A stretch of 64,000 nt of DNA, taken from NCBI RefSeq assembly GCF_963676685.1, contig NC_092355.1, positions 63,647,613 to 63,711,612 of the forward strand, in the 5' to 3' direction. The stretch comes from Mytilus edulis. Its lineage: Eukaryota; Mollusca; Bivalvia; Mytilida; Mytilidae. A program made the translations under genes and the position numbers. The notes below the pieces were generated by a model. The model made no database searches and had not been told where the DNA came from. It was given only the letters and a program-made list of their open reading frames with translations. Of the stretch, positions 53,571-64,000 are shown piece after piece. The first letter of the stretch is position 1. Every line of letters begins with the position of its first letter.

Positions 53571-54224
53571 TCTCATCATAGCATATTTTCTTATTTTATA
53601 AAAACGAGTACTTCTGATCTTAGTAGGAGGGGCAATATGCCCTTCTATTTTGATTTCATATATTTTAAAAAGAAATATTATTTAGATCTCTACAGTAATG
53701 CCAACTCATTAACCTTTCATTTGACACCAAAACTAGCCATACATTTTACTTATTGGCTAAGTTATAGCTATGCTTATGAACTATGTAGTTTGAAATATGT
53801 ACTATTATTTTTTGTATGTTCCGAATTTGCGGTTAAATACCTTCTCAATTAACCCACCTTTGGAAAACTGAAGGTACAGATACTAGATTATACTGATAAC
53901 AGTTCCTTTGAGAAATTAAAAAAAATATATGTTCACGGATGTAGACAAAGCAACTATCTGTTAGACTTTCGTCTATGTTTTTATAAATAAAAGTAAAAGT
54001 TTCGTAAATGTTAATGAAATCACAAGCAGATGGCATCTTTAGTTCATTATTCATTATATTGATTTATGATACAAAATGAATTAGAAATGAACGAAAAGAT
54101 GAAAGATCTTGCCTTATGGCAGTTAAACTACATGTATTGGGGGGAAATTGTTCTGTGACTCTTTAAGCACAATCATAGATTTGTTTCTATAGGAAATGAC
54201 ACTTACTGGTTTCTTTTATTTTAG
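53571..54224. other. End of the leader intron of gene 4
   Basis: AT-rich, no repeat recognised. Ends TTCTTTTATTTTAG, the acceptor of the coding exon of gene 4. Confidence 0.45.
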
Positions 54225-54227
54225 AAA

Positions 54228-55871
54228 ATGGAAATTTCTCAATGTGAGCCATGTAAAGCACGTGACAAGAACAACACTCCGACTCGTTGGTGTGTCATTT
54301 GTGAAGAAGCGTTATGCTTGGAATGCACAGAAAATCATCGCGTTCAGAAAATGTCACGCGGACACGAACTCATTGATATTGACATAAAGCCTAAACATAT
54401 AAATATATCAGACCAACGTTGCTCAAAACATGACAACTTGTCATTTGAATATTTTTGTATCGACCATGATACTCTTTGTTGCAAAGAATGTCAAGTAGAA
54501 ACACATCGCTCCTGTCAAAAAGTTATGTCAGTTGACATAGCATCAAAAGGCATAAAAAAGTCTCAGTCATTTATTGATTCTGTTGAACTCATAGAACATG
54601 TTTTAACGACCATATCCATCATTTCAAACAATAGACGCACCTTAATTGGAAGCATTGAAAAAGAAGCACAGGTGATCAAGGATGAAACAAGGAAATTAAA
54701 AGAGGAAGCAATTAGTCAAATAGAATCTCTAGAAAATGCACTGCTCGAAGACCTGAAACTGAAAAAAAACAAAATAGTAACAAATGCAAAAGTGATGCTC
54801 AATGAAATACAAGATATTGAAAAGATGACGAAAGAAAAAAAAGACACACTTGCTTTAGTCGAGAAACATGGATCCGAAAAACAAACTTTTCTTGTTGTTC
54901 ATGCTTACAAAACAACTGTAACCGATTTCGAAAAAAGAATTAATGCTATAACAGAGAATACAACTCAATATAAAATCAAATTAAATCCAAATATTCTAAA
55001 AAACAAAATAACTTCTTTAGGAACAATTGAAACCATAGAAGTACCAACTTCGTTTAAATTTGTTCAAGTGAAAAAACGCCAGTCACAAATTCCAGTTGTA
55101 CAAAAACATTTGACGTCCCTTGTTCGTAATCAAGAGGTAACCTTTGATACAGATTCGGTTATTTCTATGAACGCGTTAACTATGAATGACAAAGACGAGC
55201 TTTTCATGACCTTTAGTCGTTTCCCGAAGTATGGAATAATGGGATATAACAACCAGGGAAAATTGAATTTCACAATGTTCTTTATGCACCGACCATTTCA
55301 AATTGCTCTATTTCAACGTGAATATAAAGGAGTAGTTACATTCTATTCAGAAGATATCGCACAATTTGTAGACTTCAACAACAGGAAACTGTTAAATACA
55401 ATATCGGTTAAGGACAGTCAACAAGGCGGCGTTGCTGTCTCAAATGAAAACATATTTATTGGATCGAAGGGAAACATATCAGTACTTGATCTTACAGGGT
55501 CATTTGTTCGTATTATCAAACTTGATAATGCAAATCTAATACCATGGTGTATCTCATTGGATAGATATGGAAACATATGTTATACTGACAGTGAAGCCGT
55601 TTGTTGTATTACAATTGACGGTGAAAATCGTTTCACGTATAAACCACCAAACAAAAATAGGCCGTATGAAATCGTTCTAGATAATCAAGGCTATGTGTAT
55701 GTCGTTGTCGAGAATATAGGTGTGTGTAGACTAAGACCGGATGGAACATTTGCAGACACTGTAGTGACAAAAAGATGGCCATCCCTTGATAGTATCTGTT
55801 TTAACAAAGACTGTACAAAATTTTACACCGGATGCGGGAAAAGCATATGGGTTTATAATTGTTTCAATTGA
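54228..55871 (+). CDS. TRIM-like protein 4 (two B-boxes, coiled coil, C-terminal propeller; no RING)
   Basis: 547 residues. ATG 54228 follows the acceptor by 3 nt (AAAATGG). B-box 1, ~6-46: CEPCKARDKNNTPTRWCVIC, EALCLECTENHR...H, all ligands present. B-box 2, ~65-96: CSKHDNLSFEYFCIDHDTLC, CKECQVETHRSC. SVDIASKGIK linker, coiled coil (~115-260) with KHGSEKQTFLVVH, propeller (~315-545) with GNISVLDLTGSFVRII, GNICYTDSEAVCCITIDGEN and IGVCRLRPDGTF. It is nearly identical to gene 2 over the first ~100 residues but differs strongly in the first propeller blades. Stop TGA follows the usual family end VYNCFN. Probably functional; the role is unknown beyond the family-level link to signalling and immunity. 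Confidence 0.94.
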   Translation: MEISQCEPCKARDKNNTPTRWCVICEEALCLECTENHRVQKMSRGHELIDIDIKPKHINISDQRCSKHDNLSFEYFCIDHDTLCCKECQVETHRSCQKVMSVDIASKGIKKSQSFIDSVELIEHVLTTISIISNNRRTLIGSIEKEAQVIKDETRKLKEEAISQIESLENALLEDLKLKKNKIVTNAKVMLNEIQDIEKMTKEKKDTLALVEKHGSEKQTFLVVHAYKTTVTDFEKRINAITENTTQYKIKLNPNILKNKITSLGTIETIEVPTSFKFVQVKKRQSQIPVVQKHLTSLVRNQEVTFDTDSVISMNALTMNDKDELFMTFSRFPKYGIMGYNNQGKLNFTMFFMHRPFQIALFQREYKGVVTFYSEDIAQFVDFNNRKLLNTISVKDSQQGGVAVSNENIFIGSKGNISVLDLTGSFVRIIKLDNANLIPWCISLDRYGNICYTDSEAVCCITIDGENRFTYKPPNKNRPYEIVLDNQGYVYVVVENIGVCRLRPDGTFADTVVTKRWPSLDSICFNKDCTKFYTGCGKSIWVYNCFN

Positions 55872-56059
55872 TTTCAGTAGGAAATCTATATATGGAATAC
55901 AAAAGTAATTTTAAATGTTTCTTCTATAATAACTCAATCGGTAATTTTACATATGCTTCTGAAAAAGTAAAATCGCTTTGGATATTCACAACACATCTAT
56001 TGTTTCTGTAAATCAATTTCTTTTTTAGTACTATCTTGACTCTTATTGGAACATGGAAA
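55872..56059. other. 3' flank of TRIM-like gene 4
   Basis: No canonical AATAAA within the first 200 nt was noticed. Nothing else was recognised. Confidence 0.35.
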
Positions 56060-56855
56060 TACTATCCACCCGCGGCGGCGGCTGTGATGTATACAATTTA
56101 TATATAGCTTTATATTTCAGAAGGAAGAAGACATGGATGCTTAAAACCTTGAATGTTTTGTCTGTCGTACGTCCATTGTCTTGGACCTCTTTTTCTTGAT
56201 TAAGCGACTGCTTGAATTTTTTTAATAGCTTTTATGTTTGGATTAGTTGTAAGAAATATATGTCAGTCTGGTAAGTTTCTTCTTTTTTCAAGGTTCATTG
56301 TTCATTGTTCAATGTTAAGTTTTATTTTTGGGATGTTTCTTTAAGTTACTATAATCAATAGGTTAACTAGATCTATCTGATGTAAATAATTATTGTTAAC
56401 TGTAAATGTCTATCTGGCTGGTGTCATTTAATCTTGACATCATTTTCATGGTTTATAGGTCAATGTTAAGATTATGGCTTTATGTCTCTGCTTCAAATAT
56501 GGTATACAGTAGGTCAACAACTATATTTGGTGTATGGAATGGTGGTTAGACGTACATGTCTGTCTGCCATGTATCATCTGACGTTGAACTCGATTTTAGG
56601 GTTCATTGGTTAAATTTAGATATTTTGTTTTGAAGTCTGTTTCTCAATTACGATAAGCAATACGTCAACTACGTTTGTTATATTGAATGATTGTAAGGTG
56701 TTCATGTCTGTCTGACACAATTATTTAACCTTGACCTTTTGTCATGTATATTTAGTTAATGTGATACTTGTAGTTTAACAATTGTCCTTAAGACTTCCAA
56801 CGTACAGTTAAATGATCAGTAAAGCAGGCAAGACAATTCAGCGTGTGCACTCTTG
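56060..56855 (+). repeat. Repeat family A, old diverged copy
   Basis: Begins with a degenerate CCCGCGGCGGCGGC, then four to five ~130-150-bp units with worn cores (CTTGACATCATTTTCATGG; CCTTGACCTTTTGTCATG), and ends CAGCGTGTGCACTCTTG. It is much more diverged than the copy at 7818-8925. Confidence 0.75.
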
Positions 56856-57187
56856 TAAAACCATATACATGCCATATTTTTAATTTCAAGTCTATACACA
56901 TATCCGCCGTTATATATTGATGCTCATGTACAGATTTAAAGCAAAGCATAGAGTGAGCTGAAGAAGAGACTATAAAAAGCTTGAGTCGCTCATTCGATCA
57001 ATGTGAAACTGTAATAGTGACCACTCTCTAATAGTAAATACTAGAAAATAGTTCATTATTAAAAAAAAAATATATATATTGTGTTCCTTATCATTTTATG
57101 TTTACAGTTTTTCTGTAAAAAATATATAAAATTTGGTTTAAATCGTTCTTCAAGGACACTCACTAGATTTAGTCTTACTGATAATTT
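56856..57187. other. Intergenic stretch, nothing recognised
   Basis: AT-rich, with a short A/AT run at about 57060-57080. Confidence 0.4.
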
Positions 57188-57870
57188 TTATACGACCGCC
57201 AATTTTTTTTATGGGTTCGTACATTGCTATGATGTCGTCGTCTTCGTCCGAAAACAAAATTGGTTTCCGGACAATAAATTTAGTTTAAGCGTATGAATCT
57301 CTATCAAAGAAGGTTCAATACCACAAAATGAAGGTTTTAGAATTATTTTGTGGGTTATGGTACCACCAGTTTAGGAATAAGGGGCCAAACAAAGGACCAA
57401 AAACAAGCATTTTTGTAGTTTCCGGACAATAACTTGTGTGTGTGTTAGTGTATGTATCTCTCTGACATTGTATCACCAGATTCAATATCACAAAGGGAAG
57501 GCTGAAATTGAGCTTGGGGGTAGTTGCACCAAACATACAAGAATTAGTGGCACAAAAGGGGCTAAAAACAAGCATTTTTCTAGTTTCCAGACAATAACTT
57601 GTGCCTAAGTGTATGGATCTCTCTACAATTGTGCTACAAGGTTCCATACTACCAAGGGGAGGCTCGGGTTTCGTTTGGTGGTTATTGTGGGATGGGTTAA
57701 AAAAAAATTCTTTGGGGAATGGAGTGAATGTTTTCCCAATTTCTTTAAGGGGTTCATATTTTTTTTCCAGATGAAATCGTTAATTGCACAGTATTGCACA
57801 AAAGATTTTTAAGATCTAACTGTTCATGGTTCGACCTCTGTGGTCGAGTCAAGCTGCGCTTAGCGAAGCA
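57188..57870 (+). repeat. Repeat family D, third copy (short)
   Basis: Starts TATACGACCGCCAATTTTTT with GATGTCGTCGTCTTCGTCC; contains GGTACCACCAGTTTAGGAAT and AAGGGGCCAAACAAAG modules; ends TTCGACCTCTGTGGTCGAGT, the worn counterpart of the GCGGTCGTATAAAGC end. It shows the element without large internal expansions (about 0.68 kb). Confidence 0.75.
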
Positions 57871-58184
57871 TTTTATTGTTATTTGACAAGAAATGTAAAT
57901 ATTTATTAAAATCCTTTCATTATTTTTGTCTGTTTGAAGATCTTGTTAATTTATTATTTTTCAGTGTACAGTTTTTCTTTATCTAATATAGTTTAGGACG
58001 CAAATTGGTAAAAACGTTTATATGTTGAATTATTTATAGATCTTGTCTTGTCTAAATTGTTTGCTGTTTACAAGTTTAAGATATAAGTATTAAACATTTC
58101 AGAAAATAATGTTAAATATTTTTTTTAGAAAAACACATTGAAGAACTATAACTTAACATGATATACAAATGACCTAAACCAAGT

Positions 58185-58470
58185 CAGTAATATGGCAGTT
58201 GTTATCAAATACTAGTAGTCCGTTTATATGTATAAAGAAAGGCAACAGTAGTATACCGCTATTCAATTCATAAATCGATAGAGAAAAAAAAAACCTGCTG
58301 GAATATAACTACGACACAACAGAAACACAACATTTAAAATGTAACACACACAGAAACGAACTATAATATAACAATGGCAATTTTTCTGACTTGGTACAAT
58401 ACATTTACAGAAAAACATGGTGGGTTGAACCTGGTTTTGTGGCATGCCAAACCTCCCGCTTTTATGGCAA
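58185..58470 (+). repeat. Repeat family C copy
   Basis: TAATATGGCAGTTGTTATCA at the left is in inverted relation to GGTACAATACATTTACAG, GGTGGGTTGAACCTGGTTTT and AACCTCCCGCTTTTATGGCA at the right. It is a composite of two family C pieces in opposite orientation. Confidence 0.55.
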
Positions 58471-58594
58471 TGTTAAATATAACATTACAATGACAACATT
58501 ACATGACAGGACTACAATAGAAATAAATGGGAGAACATATAGGACAGAGAAACACACTAATAATAGCTAACAAAAGGTACCAGGTTTAAAATGT

Positions 58595-58760
58595 AATACG
58601 CCAGACGCGCGCTGTGTCCACACAAGACCAACCAGCGATGCCCAGATGAAAAAAGTTCGAAAGCCAAAACAAGTATAAGTTGAAGAGAACTGAGGACCAA
58701 AAGTTTCAAAAAGTAGTAACCAATACGGCTGGGGTTTTCTGCCTGGGATAAGAACATCCT
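58595..58760 (+). repeat. Repeat family G, single diverged unit
   Basis: CGCCAGACGCGCGCTGTGTC, AAGTTGAAGAGAACTGAGGA and GGTTTTCTGCCTGGGATAAG are family G landmarks. Confidence 0.65.
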
Positions 58761-59129
58761 TATATAATTATTTTTAAAAATAATTAATACTTTTTAAAAC
58801 ATTAAATTTTATAAAATTACTATATAATATACACATGGAAAAAAGTATTGCATGATCTTGATTTTTTAAAACTTGAAAAATAAGCCTCTTATTTTGGATG
58901 GAATATAATAAAATAATTGTAAAATAATAATGAAACGTAGTTAATGATAACATTGGCATTAAAACGAACAAAAAAATGTATGAAAAAAAAGTTTTATCTG
59001 ACCAAAACTTTATAACAAAATGGAATGTTTTTTGTACAACTTTTACCGTAGTCGAACTTTACAATGTCAGATATTTCAAAATTAATCTTTAGATGATTGT
59101 TCACATCATGGTTGATCGTTATACGACAA
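58761..59129. other. Intergenic stretch, nothing recognised
   Basis: Very AT-rich, no coding frame or named repeat. Confidence 0.4.
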
Positions 59130-59640
59130 AGAATTAGTAATTTGTGCGCAGTCTCCATTCAAACGGATAACCGCCTCTTAACGTCTTATGATTCGTTATA
59201 AGTCGACATCTACGTCAATATTGAAGAAAAGATCAAGGTATGAAGGAGTCCTTCTAGTATCAGTAGTATACTTAATTTCAAGTTCACTGGGATATATATG
59301 AGATGTAAGTATTGGCTGAAATATAGGCTATTCAATAATAGGACATCATCAATATATCGGAAAGTAAAATTAAAGAATTTCGCAAAGTGCTTTTTCTTTT
59401 TGGTCTTTTAGAAGGTTCTGTATGAATTCTGCTTCATACGAGTACAAAAACAAATCGGTCAGTAGGGGTGCACAATTAGTACCCATTGGAATACCGACTG
59501 TCTGTTGAAATATAAATTCTCCAAACTCAACAAATATATTGTAAATCAAAAAGTCTAGCATTTTAATAATATCATCTTCAGTATGTTTTCTGGTAGATTC
59601 AGTGTGGTTCTTCACAAAATATGAATTATTGGTTAATGTT
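59130..59640 (-). pseudogene. Reverse transcriptase relic on the minus strand (same RT superfamily)
   Basis: The minus strand reads NHTESTRKHTEDDIIKMLDF, then FIFQQTVGIPMGTNCAPLLT, DLFLYSYEAEFIQNLLKDQK. In a second frame it continues FNFTFRYIDDVLLLN (catalytic YIDD) and, after further shifts, a piece with PSELEIK-like and YLDLFF-like residues. GIPMGTNCAPL and FRYIDD are shared with the RT at 11218-12225, but this is a different subfamily. Frameshifts near 59375 and 59320 make it dead. Confidence 0.78.
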
Positions 59641-59687
59641 TATAGGAGTACAGTGTTTCTGTTGTTACGTTGTTTTCCTTATATATA

Positions 59688-60917
59688 CTAGTCAACAAAA
59701 GAAACGATACACGACTTTAGAATAAAATAGATCAAAAAGTATTAAAACTAAAACAAAATGAGATACACTATTTTAAAAAGCTTTCATTTGCAATGTATGA
59801 ACATATGATAATGATAATGAAAACCTGTCGGAAAGTAACTAAATTCCATGTAAACGATCATAGGGTGCAAATCTTTTTTGCGGAAAGTTGGACACAAAAT
59901 CTACACATAATTTTCTAAGTACTAAGTGAATTTTCAAATTTGTTTGAAAATATTGAATATGCTAATCAAGCAATGTTCATATTGTCACTAATGGTCTGAA
60001 ATATTTTTTTTTTTTTTGTGAAAGTGTTTTTTGAAATCTCAAAAAATGCAAAAAAGGAAAAAAAATGTTTTCGTCTCAAATCAATGATTTAGATATGAAA
60101 ACAACACACTGTAAATTTGGAACCTTTCGGATTAGTTTCAAGATTCTTAAAAAAAATTTTTAATTCATTTTTCACATACTGTCAATGGTAAATCAATTGA
60201 TAATGTTTACATTTTAACGATTTTTTTGTGGGGCCGATATTTGCTTTACAAATAAACAAAGAAACTACGATTTTTAAAAAAAGAATTGATGGCAAACATT
60301 GTCTTTATCTTTAAATGAGAGGTTGGCATCATTATTTGGAACTTCTGTGTTTAAAATTGTCGTTTTATGGAAAATTTGTCCAAAAAAAGAAATTTCGCAA
60401 AATGACGTCATGAGAGCACTTTTTTTAACGGATTTATATTTCCATGGTCATTAAATATTACTACCTTCAATGTTGGTCCTATAAACGGAAAACTTCATCT
60501 TTGATTTGAAAAAAAGTCGTGTATCGTTTCTGTTGTTGAATAGTATAGTTGACGTGTTTCCTTCATTTTTTGTTTGTGACGTGTTTTTGTTTCAGTTAAA
60601 TCGATAAATGTCTATTGAACAGCAGTATACAAATACTGCCTTTGTTAAACCCGATTTTGAATGCTGAATAGAAAATTGAAATCAATAAAAGTCTTAATCG
60701 CTTGTCAAATTTTCCCTGTTCTTGAAATTCGCAAATGACCGTTTCTCATAGCTAATAACCACAAAAGTATCCTTCACGAGAGCAAAAAACAAATTTTTTT
60801 AACGGATTTATATTTCCATGGTCATTAAATATTACTACCTTCAATATTAGTCCTATCAATGGAAAACTTCATCTTTGATTTGAAAAAAAGTCGTGTATCG
60901 TTTCTTTTGTTGACTAG
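59688..60917. mobile_element. TIR element with TA target and a duplicated right arm
   Basis: The left end is CTAGTCAACAAAAGAAACGA; the right end TCGTTTCTTTTGTTGACTAG is its exact complement, and TA flanks both. The inverted match continues (TACACGACTTT) to about 30 bp. The right-arm block that begins TTTTTTTAACGGATTTATAT near 60421 is repeated near 60797, a tandem duplication of about 375 bp that includes a second TIR copy (60515-60540) and continues beyond it to about 61130. No transposase frame. Tc1/mariner-type by its TA target. Confidence 0.8.
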
Positions 60918-61130
60918 TATAGTTGACGTGTTTCCTTCATTTTTTGTTTGTGACGTGTTTTTGTTTCAGTTAAATCGATAAATGTCTATTGAACAGCAGT
61001 ATTTTTTTAAGCCCGATTTTGAACGCGGAATAGAAAATTGAAATCAATAAAAGTCTTAATCGCTTGTCGAATTTTCCCTGTTATTAAAATTCGCAAATGA
61101 TCGTTTCTCATAGCTAATAACCACAAAATA

Positions 61131-61744
61131 AAAATGAAAGAAAATGAACACACATGAAACGTTTTGCATTGATTAAAAAAAAATCCTATGGTTTCGTATT
61201 AATTTTCGATTTAAGGGGGCTCGGGGTTTTCCTCGGATCTGGAGATTTTGTGATTTTACTTTTTTTATAATTTTTTTTAATAAATGAACTTTATCATATA
61301 CTTAATAGGAAAATAAAATCTAAAAAATGGGGTCACCGTTCATTTATGCTAGTAATCTGCATTCGAAAAAGCATGCATTTTAGTTCAGGTAATTTTTATC
61401 TGTTGAGCTAATAGGAGAAATATAGGTAATATCGAACTAAAAAAAACTAAATTACAGAACTCGCTTAAATTTTACAATTATTTAGTTTAAAAACAGCTAT
61501 TTTGAAGAAAAAAAATATACTAGTAGGTCACCGATGAGTTTAAAAAGATATATCAATTTAAATGAGAAAAAAATGCATGTTTGCACCAAAGGGAGATAAT
61601 TTGGAGATTTTTCCATGATATAAACATTTTATAATCATCTGCCTGGGGCAAAAACGAATCGATGTTTTGATTGATTTTTGTACAATATCATTAAGTAACA
61701 ATAAATAGACTAAGTGTAACACATGTATAACATTTTGCTGAAAT
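61131..61744. other. AT-rich intergenic stretch
   Basis: No coding frame or named repeat was seen. The GGGGGCTCGGGGTTTTCC patch near 61215 may be part of a dispersed repeat, but I see no second copy in the window. Confidence 0.4.
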
Positions 61745-62600
61745 TTTCGTACCCGCAAGTTTTGTCATCACTTGGCGTTTGTCGTCGTCTGTCGTTGTCG
61801 GTCGTCGTCCGACCGGTGTAAACTATTTCAAACATCTTCTCCCGTGAAACTACTAACTTAACCAACTCCTACTAAACTTCAGCTGAATGATCCTTAAGGT
61901 ATCTTGAATAAAGTTTGTGTTTTATTTTCTATTTTGTCAAAAAAACATGGCCGCAATGTCTAAAAAAAGAACATAGGAGTAAAATACAGTTTTTGGTTAT
62001 ATCTCACAAACCAAAGCATTTTAGAGCAAATCTGACAAGGAGTAAAAGTTTTCATTAGGTAAAGTTTTATCAGCCCTGAAATTTTCAGATGAATTTTGTA
62101 ACTGATTATTGGGTTGCTGCCCCTTAACTGCTAAATTTCAGAATCTTTTGCAGTTTTTGTACGCCCGTTTACGGGACGTATTATGGTATATTTTGACATT
62201 ATCTCAAAAACGCTATAACCAATTTCCATAAAACTTTGGTGAATTGTTTATATCTATTGACGTGAGCTCCCTTTCGTATTTTTATAAATTTTAGATTTTA
62301 CGTTTCGCAGTTATAGGGTTTTATTCCTTAAAAAAAGGGATTTTCTAGTTTTTGGACAATAAATTAAGAATGGTTTCACCAACTTGCAAGAAATTGTGGT
62401 GAATTGTTTATATCTATTGACATGAGCACACTATGGATTTTTATAAATTTTAGATTTTACGTTTCCGATTTACAGGGTTTTTTTTCGTAAAAAAGGGGAT
62501 TTTCCAGTTTTCGGACAAAAACTAAAAAATTGCTTTCAGCAGTTCTTATGAAACTTTGGTGAATTGTTTATCAACTCAGTCTTTTATATTTTTCAAGATA
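61745..62600 (+). repeat. Repeat family F, diverged copy, followed by ~160-bp tandem units
   Basis: 61745-62165: ATCACTTGGCGTTTGTCGTC, TCTTCTCCCGTGAAACTACT and TGCTGCCCCTTAACTG correspond to family F. 62165-62600: GTACGCCCGTTTACGGGACG hairpin, then TGGTGAATTGTTTATATCTA at about 62239 and 62399 with a third start near 62559, so the units are ~160 bp, each with TTTATAAATTTTAGATTTTA. Confidence 0.65.
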
Positions 62601-62646
62601 ATAGACAAAAATTATAGAAATGTTGAGAAATATGACAGAAGGATGA

Positions 62647-62750
62647 AACTCCTATAAGAAGTCGTCTGAAATTATTTTTAAAAGATGATATGTAGGTCTT
62701 AACTTTAATTGCATTTTGAAAATAATGTCAGACGACCTCTTATAGAAGTT
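62647..62750. repeat. Hairpin (~104 bp), MITE-like
   Basis: CTATAAGAAGTCGTCTGAAA pairs with GTCAGACGACCTCTTATAG, arms of about 28 bp with a few mismatches. Target duplications are not clear. Confidence 0.6.
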
Positions 62751-62819
62751 ATGTCCGTGTATGCTGATTGTTACCCATATTTGGGATGTTTGCTAAAATA
62801 GAGTATATATATATATAAA

Positions 62820-62945
62820 AGGGTGACGAAAGATACCAAAGGGACAGTCAAACTGTCAAACATAAATCGAAAATAAACTGACAACGTCATGGCAAAAAAA
62901 GAAAAATGACAAATAACATTACACAAAAACAACATATATAGTGTA
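62820..62945 (+). repeat. Repeat family E fragment
   Basis: GGGTGACGAAAGATACCAAA, GGGACAGTCAAACTGTCAAA and AACTGACAACGTCATGGCAA are the head of family E. Confidence 0.75.
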
Positions 62946-63302
62946 TAAGGAAATCTTCAAAACTCAATTCATATATCCTATGTGTGCTTACATGGTTTCC
63001 CTATAGATAAATCCTTCTGTGGATATTGTTGTGAAATGCATATATTGACAAGTCAATCTATCTACCGTTTATACCGGTGCAATTGTTTAATTCTATTTGA
63101 CTTTTACAAAACAACGAAGTATGTGTTTTACCATCTGATTAATAGGTTTTGCTTGCTGTGTCTTAAAATCATACCATAATTTATTTCCGATGATTTCTTG
63201 TTTATCAACTGTTGCAATTACACAGAGACAATTTTAAAAGTCTACATCAAATATTATGCACACATTAAAATTAATTGCCTGTCTGTAACATGGTACACAT
63301 GA

Positions 63303-63317
63303 TTGAATAATATTGAG
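63303..63317 (+). promoter_or_regulatory. Leader-exon donor remnant of truncated TRIM-like gene 5
   Basis: TTGAATAATATTGAG followed by GTATGTTAAATGTTTGAATT at 63318. This matches the donor end of the gene 2 leader and the first ~25 nt of its intron. The upstream TATA and GATC motifs of genes 2 and 4 are not recognisable here. Confidence 0.5.
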
Positions 63318-63570
63318 GTATGTTAAATGTTTGAATTACCTTCTGTTTGTAGATTATGTTAACCGAGTGCAAAAGAATGACACCTTTTCAAATAAAAACA
63401 TGAGTTTCCTTCATCCGTTATTAAAGAAAGGCATGTCATTTAATGGATCTACAAATGATATCCCAAATTGTCTTGAAAAGCCCCTGTCTGTCTAGTAAAT
63501 ATAATGTATAATTATAGTTTTTAGTCAGAAAAGTACTTGTCATTTCAAGAGTAAAAGACCAAAAATAAAA

Positions 63571-64000
63571 ATTTGATAGAAAACATTGAAAAAGAAGCAC
63601 AGGTAATCAAGGATGAAGCTAGGAAATTAAAAGATGAAGCAATTAGAGAAATTGATTCTCTAGAAAAATCCCTCATCAAGGACCTTCAACTGAAAAAAGA
63701 CAATATAGTAACAAACGCAAAGGCGGTCCTCGATGAAATACAAGATATTAATAGAATGACACAAAACGAAAAGGACACGTTTGATATAGTGGAGAAACAT
63801 GGATCTGAAAAAGAAGCATCTCTTGCTGTTAGTGTCCACAAAACTGATCTTAACGAACTTAAAGAAAAAAATAGTACAATCACAGAGAAGACAACTTATC
63901 CGTCAATTAGATTGAATTCAAATTATCCGCAGAAAAACATAACATATTTTGGTACCATTGAAACTAACGATGTTCCCAATTCCACTAAATTTGTCAAAAG
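63571..64000 (+). pseudogene. TRIM-like gene 5, N-terminally truncated, running off the window
   Basis: From about 63573 the frame LIENIEKEAQVIKDEARKLK continues through KSLIKDLQLKKDNIVTNAKA, a KHGSEKEASLAVSVHK signature and FGTIETNDVPNSTKFVKR to the last base without a stop. This is coiled coil and the linker before the propeller, corresponding to residues ~145-295 of genes 2 and 4. The two B-boxes and the start codon are absent upstream; an in-frame TAA lies at 63552 and no ATG precedes the homology. Either a deletion joined the leader intron to the coiled coil (pseudogene), or this is an exon of a rearranged gene spliced to something else. The C-terminus lies outside the window. Confidence 0.8.

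Overview
Eukaryotic nuclear DNA, AT-rich and intron-containing, most likely from a marine mussel (Mytilus-like bivalve). This is inferred from a metazoan exostosin gene split into short exons, a tandem family of RING-less B-box/coiled-coil/propeller (TRIM-like) genes of the kind expanded in bivalves, and dense repeats that I recognise as mussel-type. No bacterial gene organisation, rRNA, convincing tRNA or CRISPR array was seen.

Layout. 1-6.5 kb: the last four visible exons of an EXT1 heparan-sulfate polymerase gene (+ strand), with introns and 3' flank full of small repeats and TTAA-flanked inverted-repeat elements. 7-18.3 kb: a gene desert of repeats. It holds a ~146-bp tandem-unit element, a large compound repeat with terminal GCGGTCGTA-type motifs, a 5'-truncated retroelement with an open reverse-transcriptase frame inserted in that repeat, and arrays of short palindromic units. 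18.8-64 kb: a same-strand cluster of TRIM-like paralogs with reading frames beginning at 20080, 30052, 40848, 54228 and, truncated, about 63571, plus a decayed C-terminal relic at 43580-43850. Each full copy is one uninterrupted coding exon whose splice acceptor lies 3 nt before the ATG. Three full copies and the truncated one have a recognisable upstream noncoding leader exon ending ATTGAG|GTATGTT; copies 2 and 4 also share a TATA box and a GATCAGGTGATC motif. Copy 3 has lost a zinc-ligand Cys, has a nonsense codon 19 codons before the family end, and has no recognisable leader. Copy 5 lacks the B-box part in this window.

Between paralogs lie transposon relics: a 3.07-kb element with ~0.4-0.5-kb terminal inverted repeats inserted in a LINE relic, a 1.1-kb CAGGGGTG element inserted in a dispersed repeat with an exact CGTAC target duplication, a 4.1-kb TTAA element, several MITEs, Ty3/gypsy, LINE and other RT relics, a Mutator-like transposase first exon (38184-38574), and a decayed minus-strand ORF (25763-26216).

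Repeat families named in the entries: A = ~146-bp units with TGACCTTGACCTC; B = GATTGCCAATGAGAC element; C = element with TCATATTCCTGAC; D = GCGGTCGTA-type long element; E = ACCAAAGGGACAGTCAAACT element; F = CTCACCTGGCCCAAAGGG element; G = ~350-bp unit with CATCGACCCAGTGGT; H = 3' tail of the 11.2-kb retroelement. All family and domain assignments are by eye; no database search was run.
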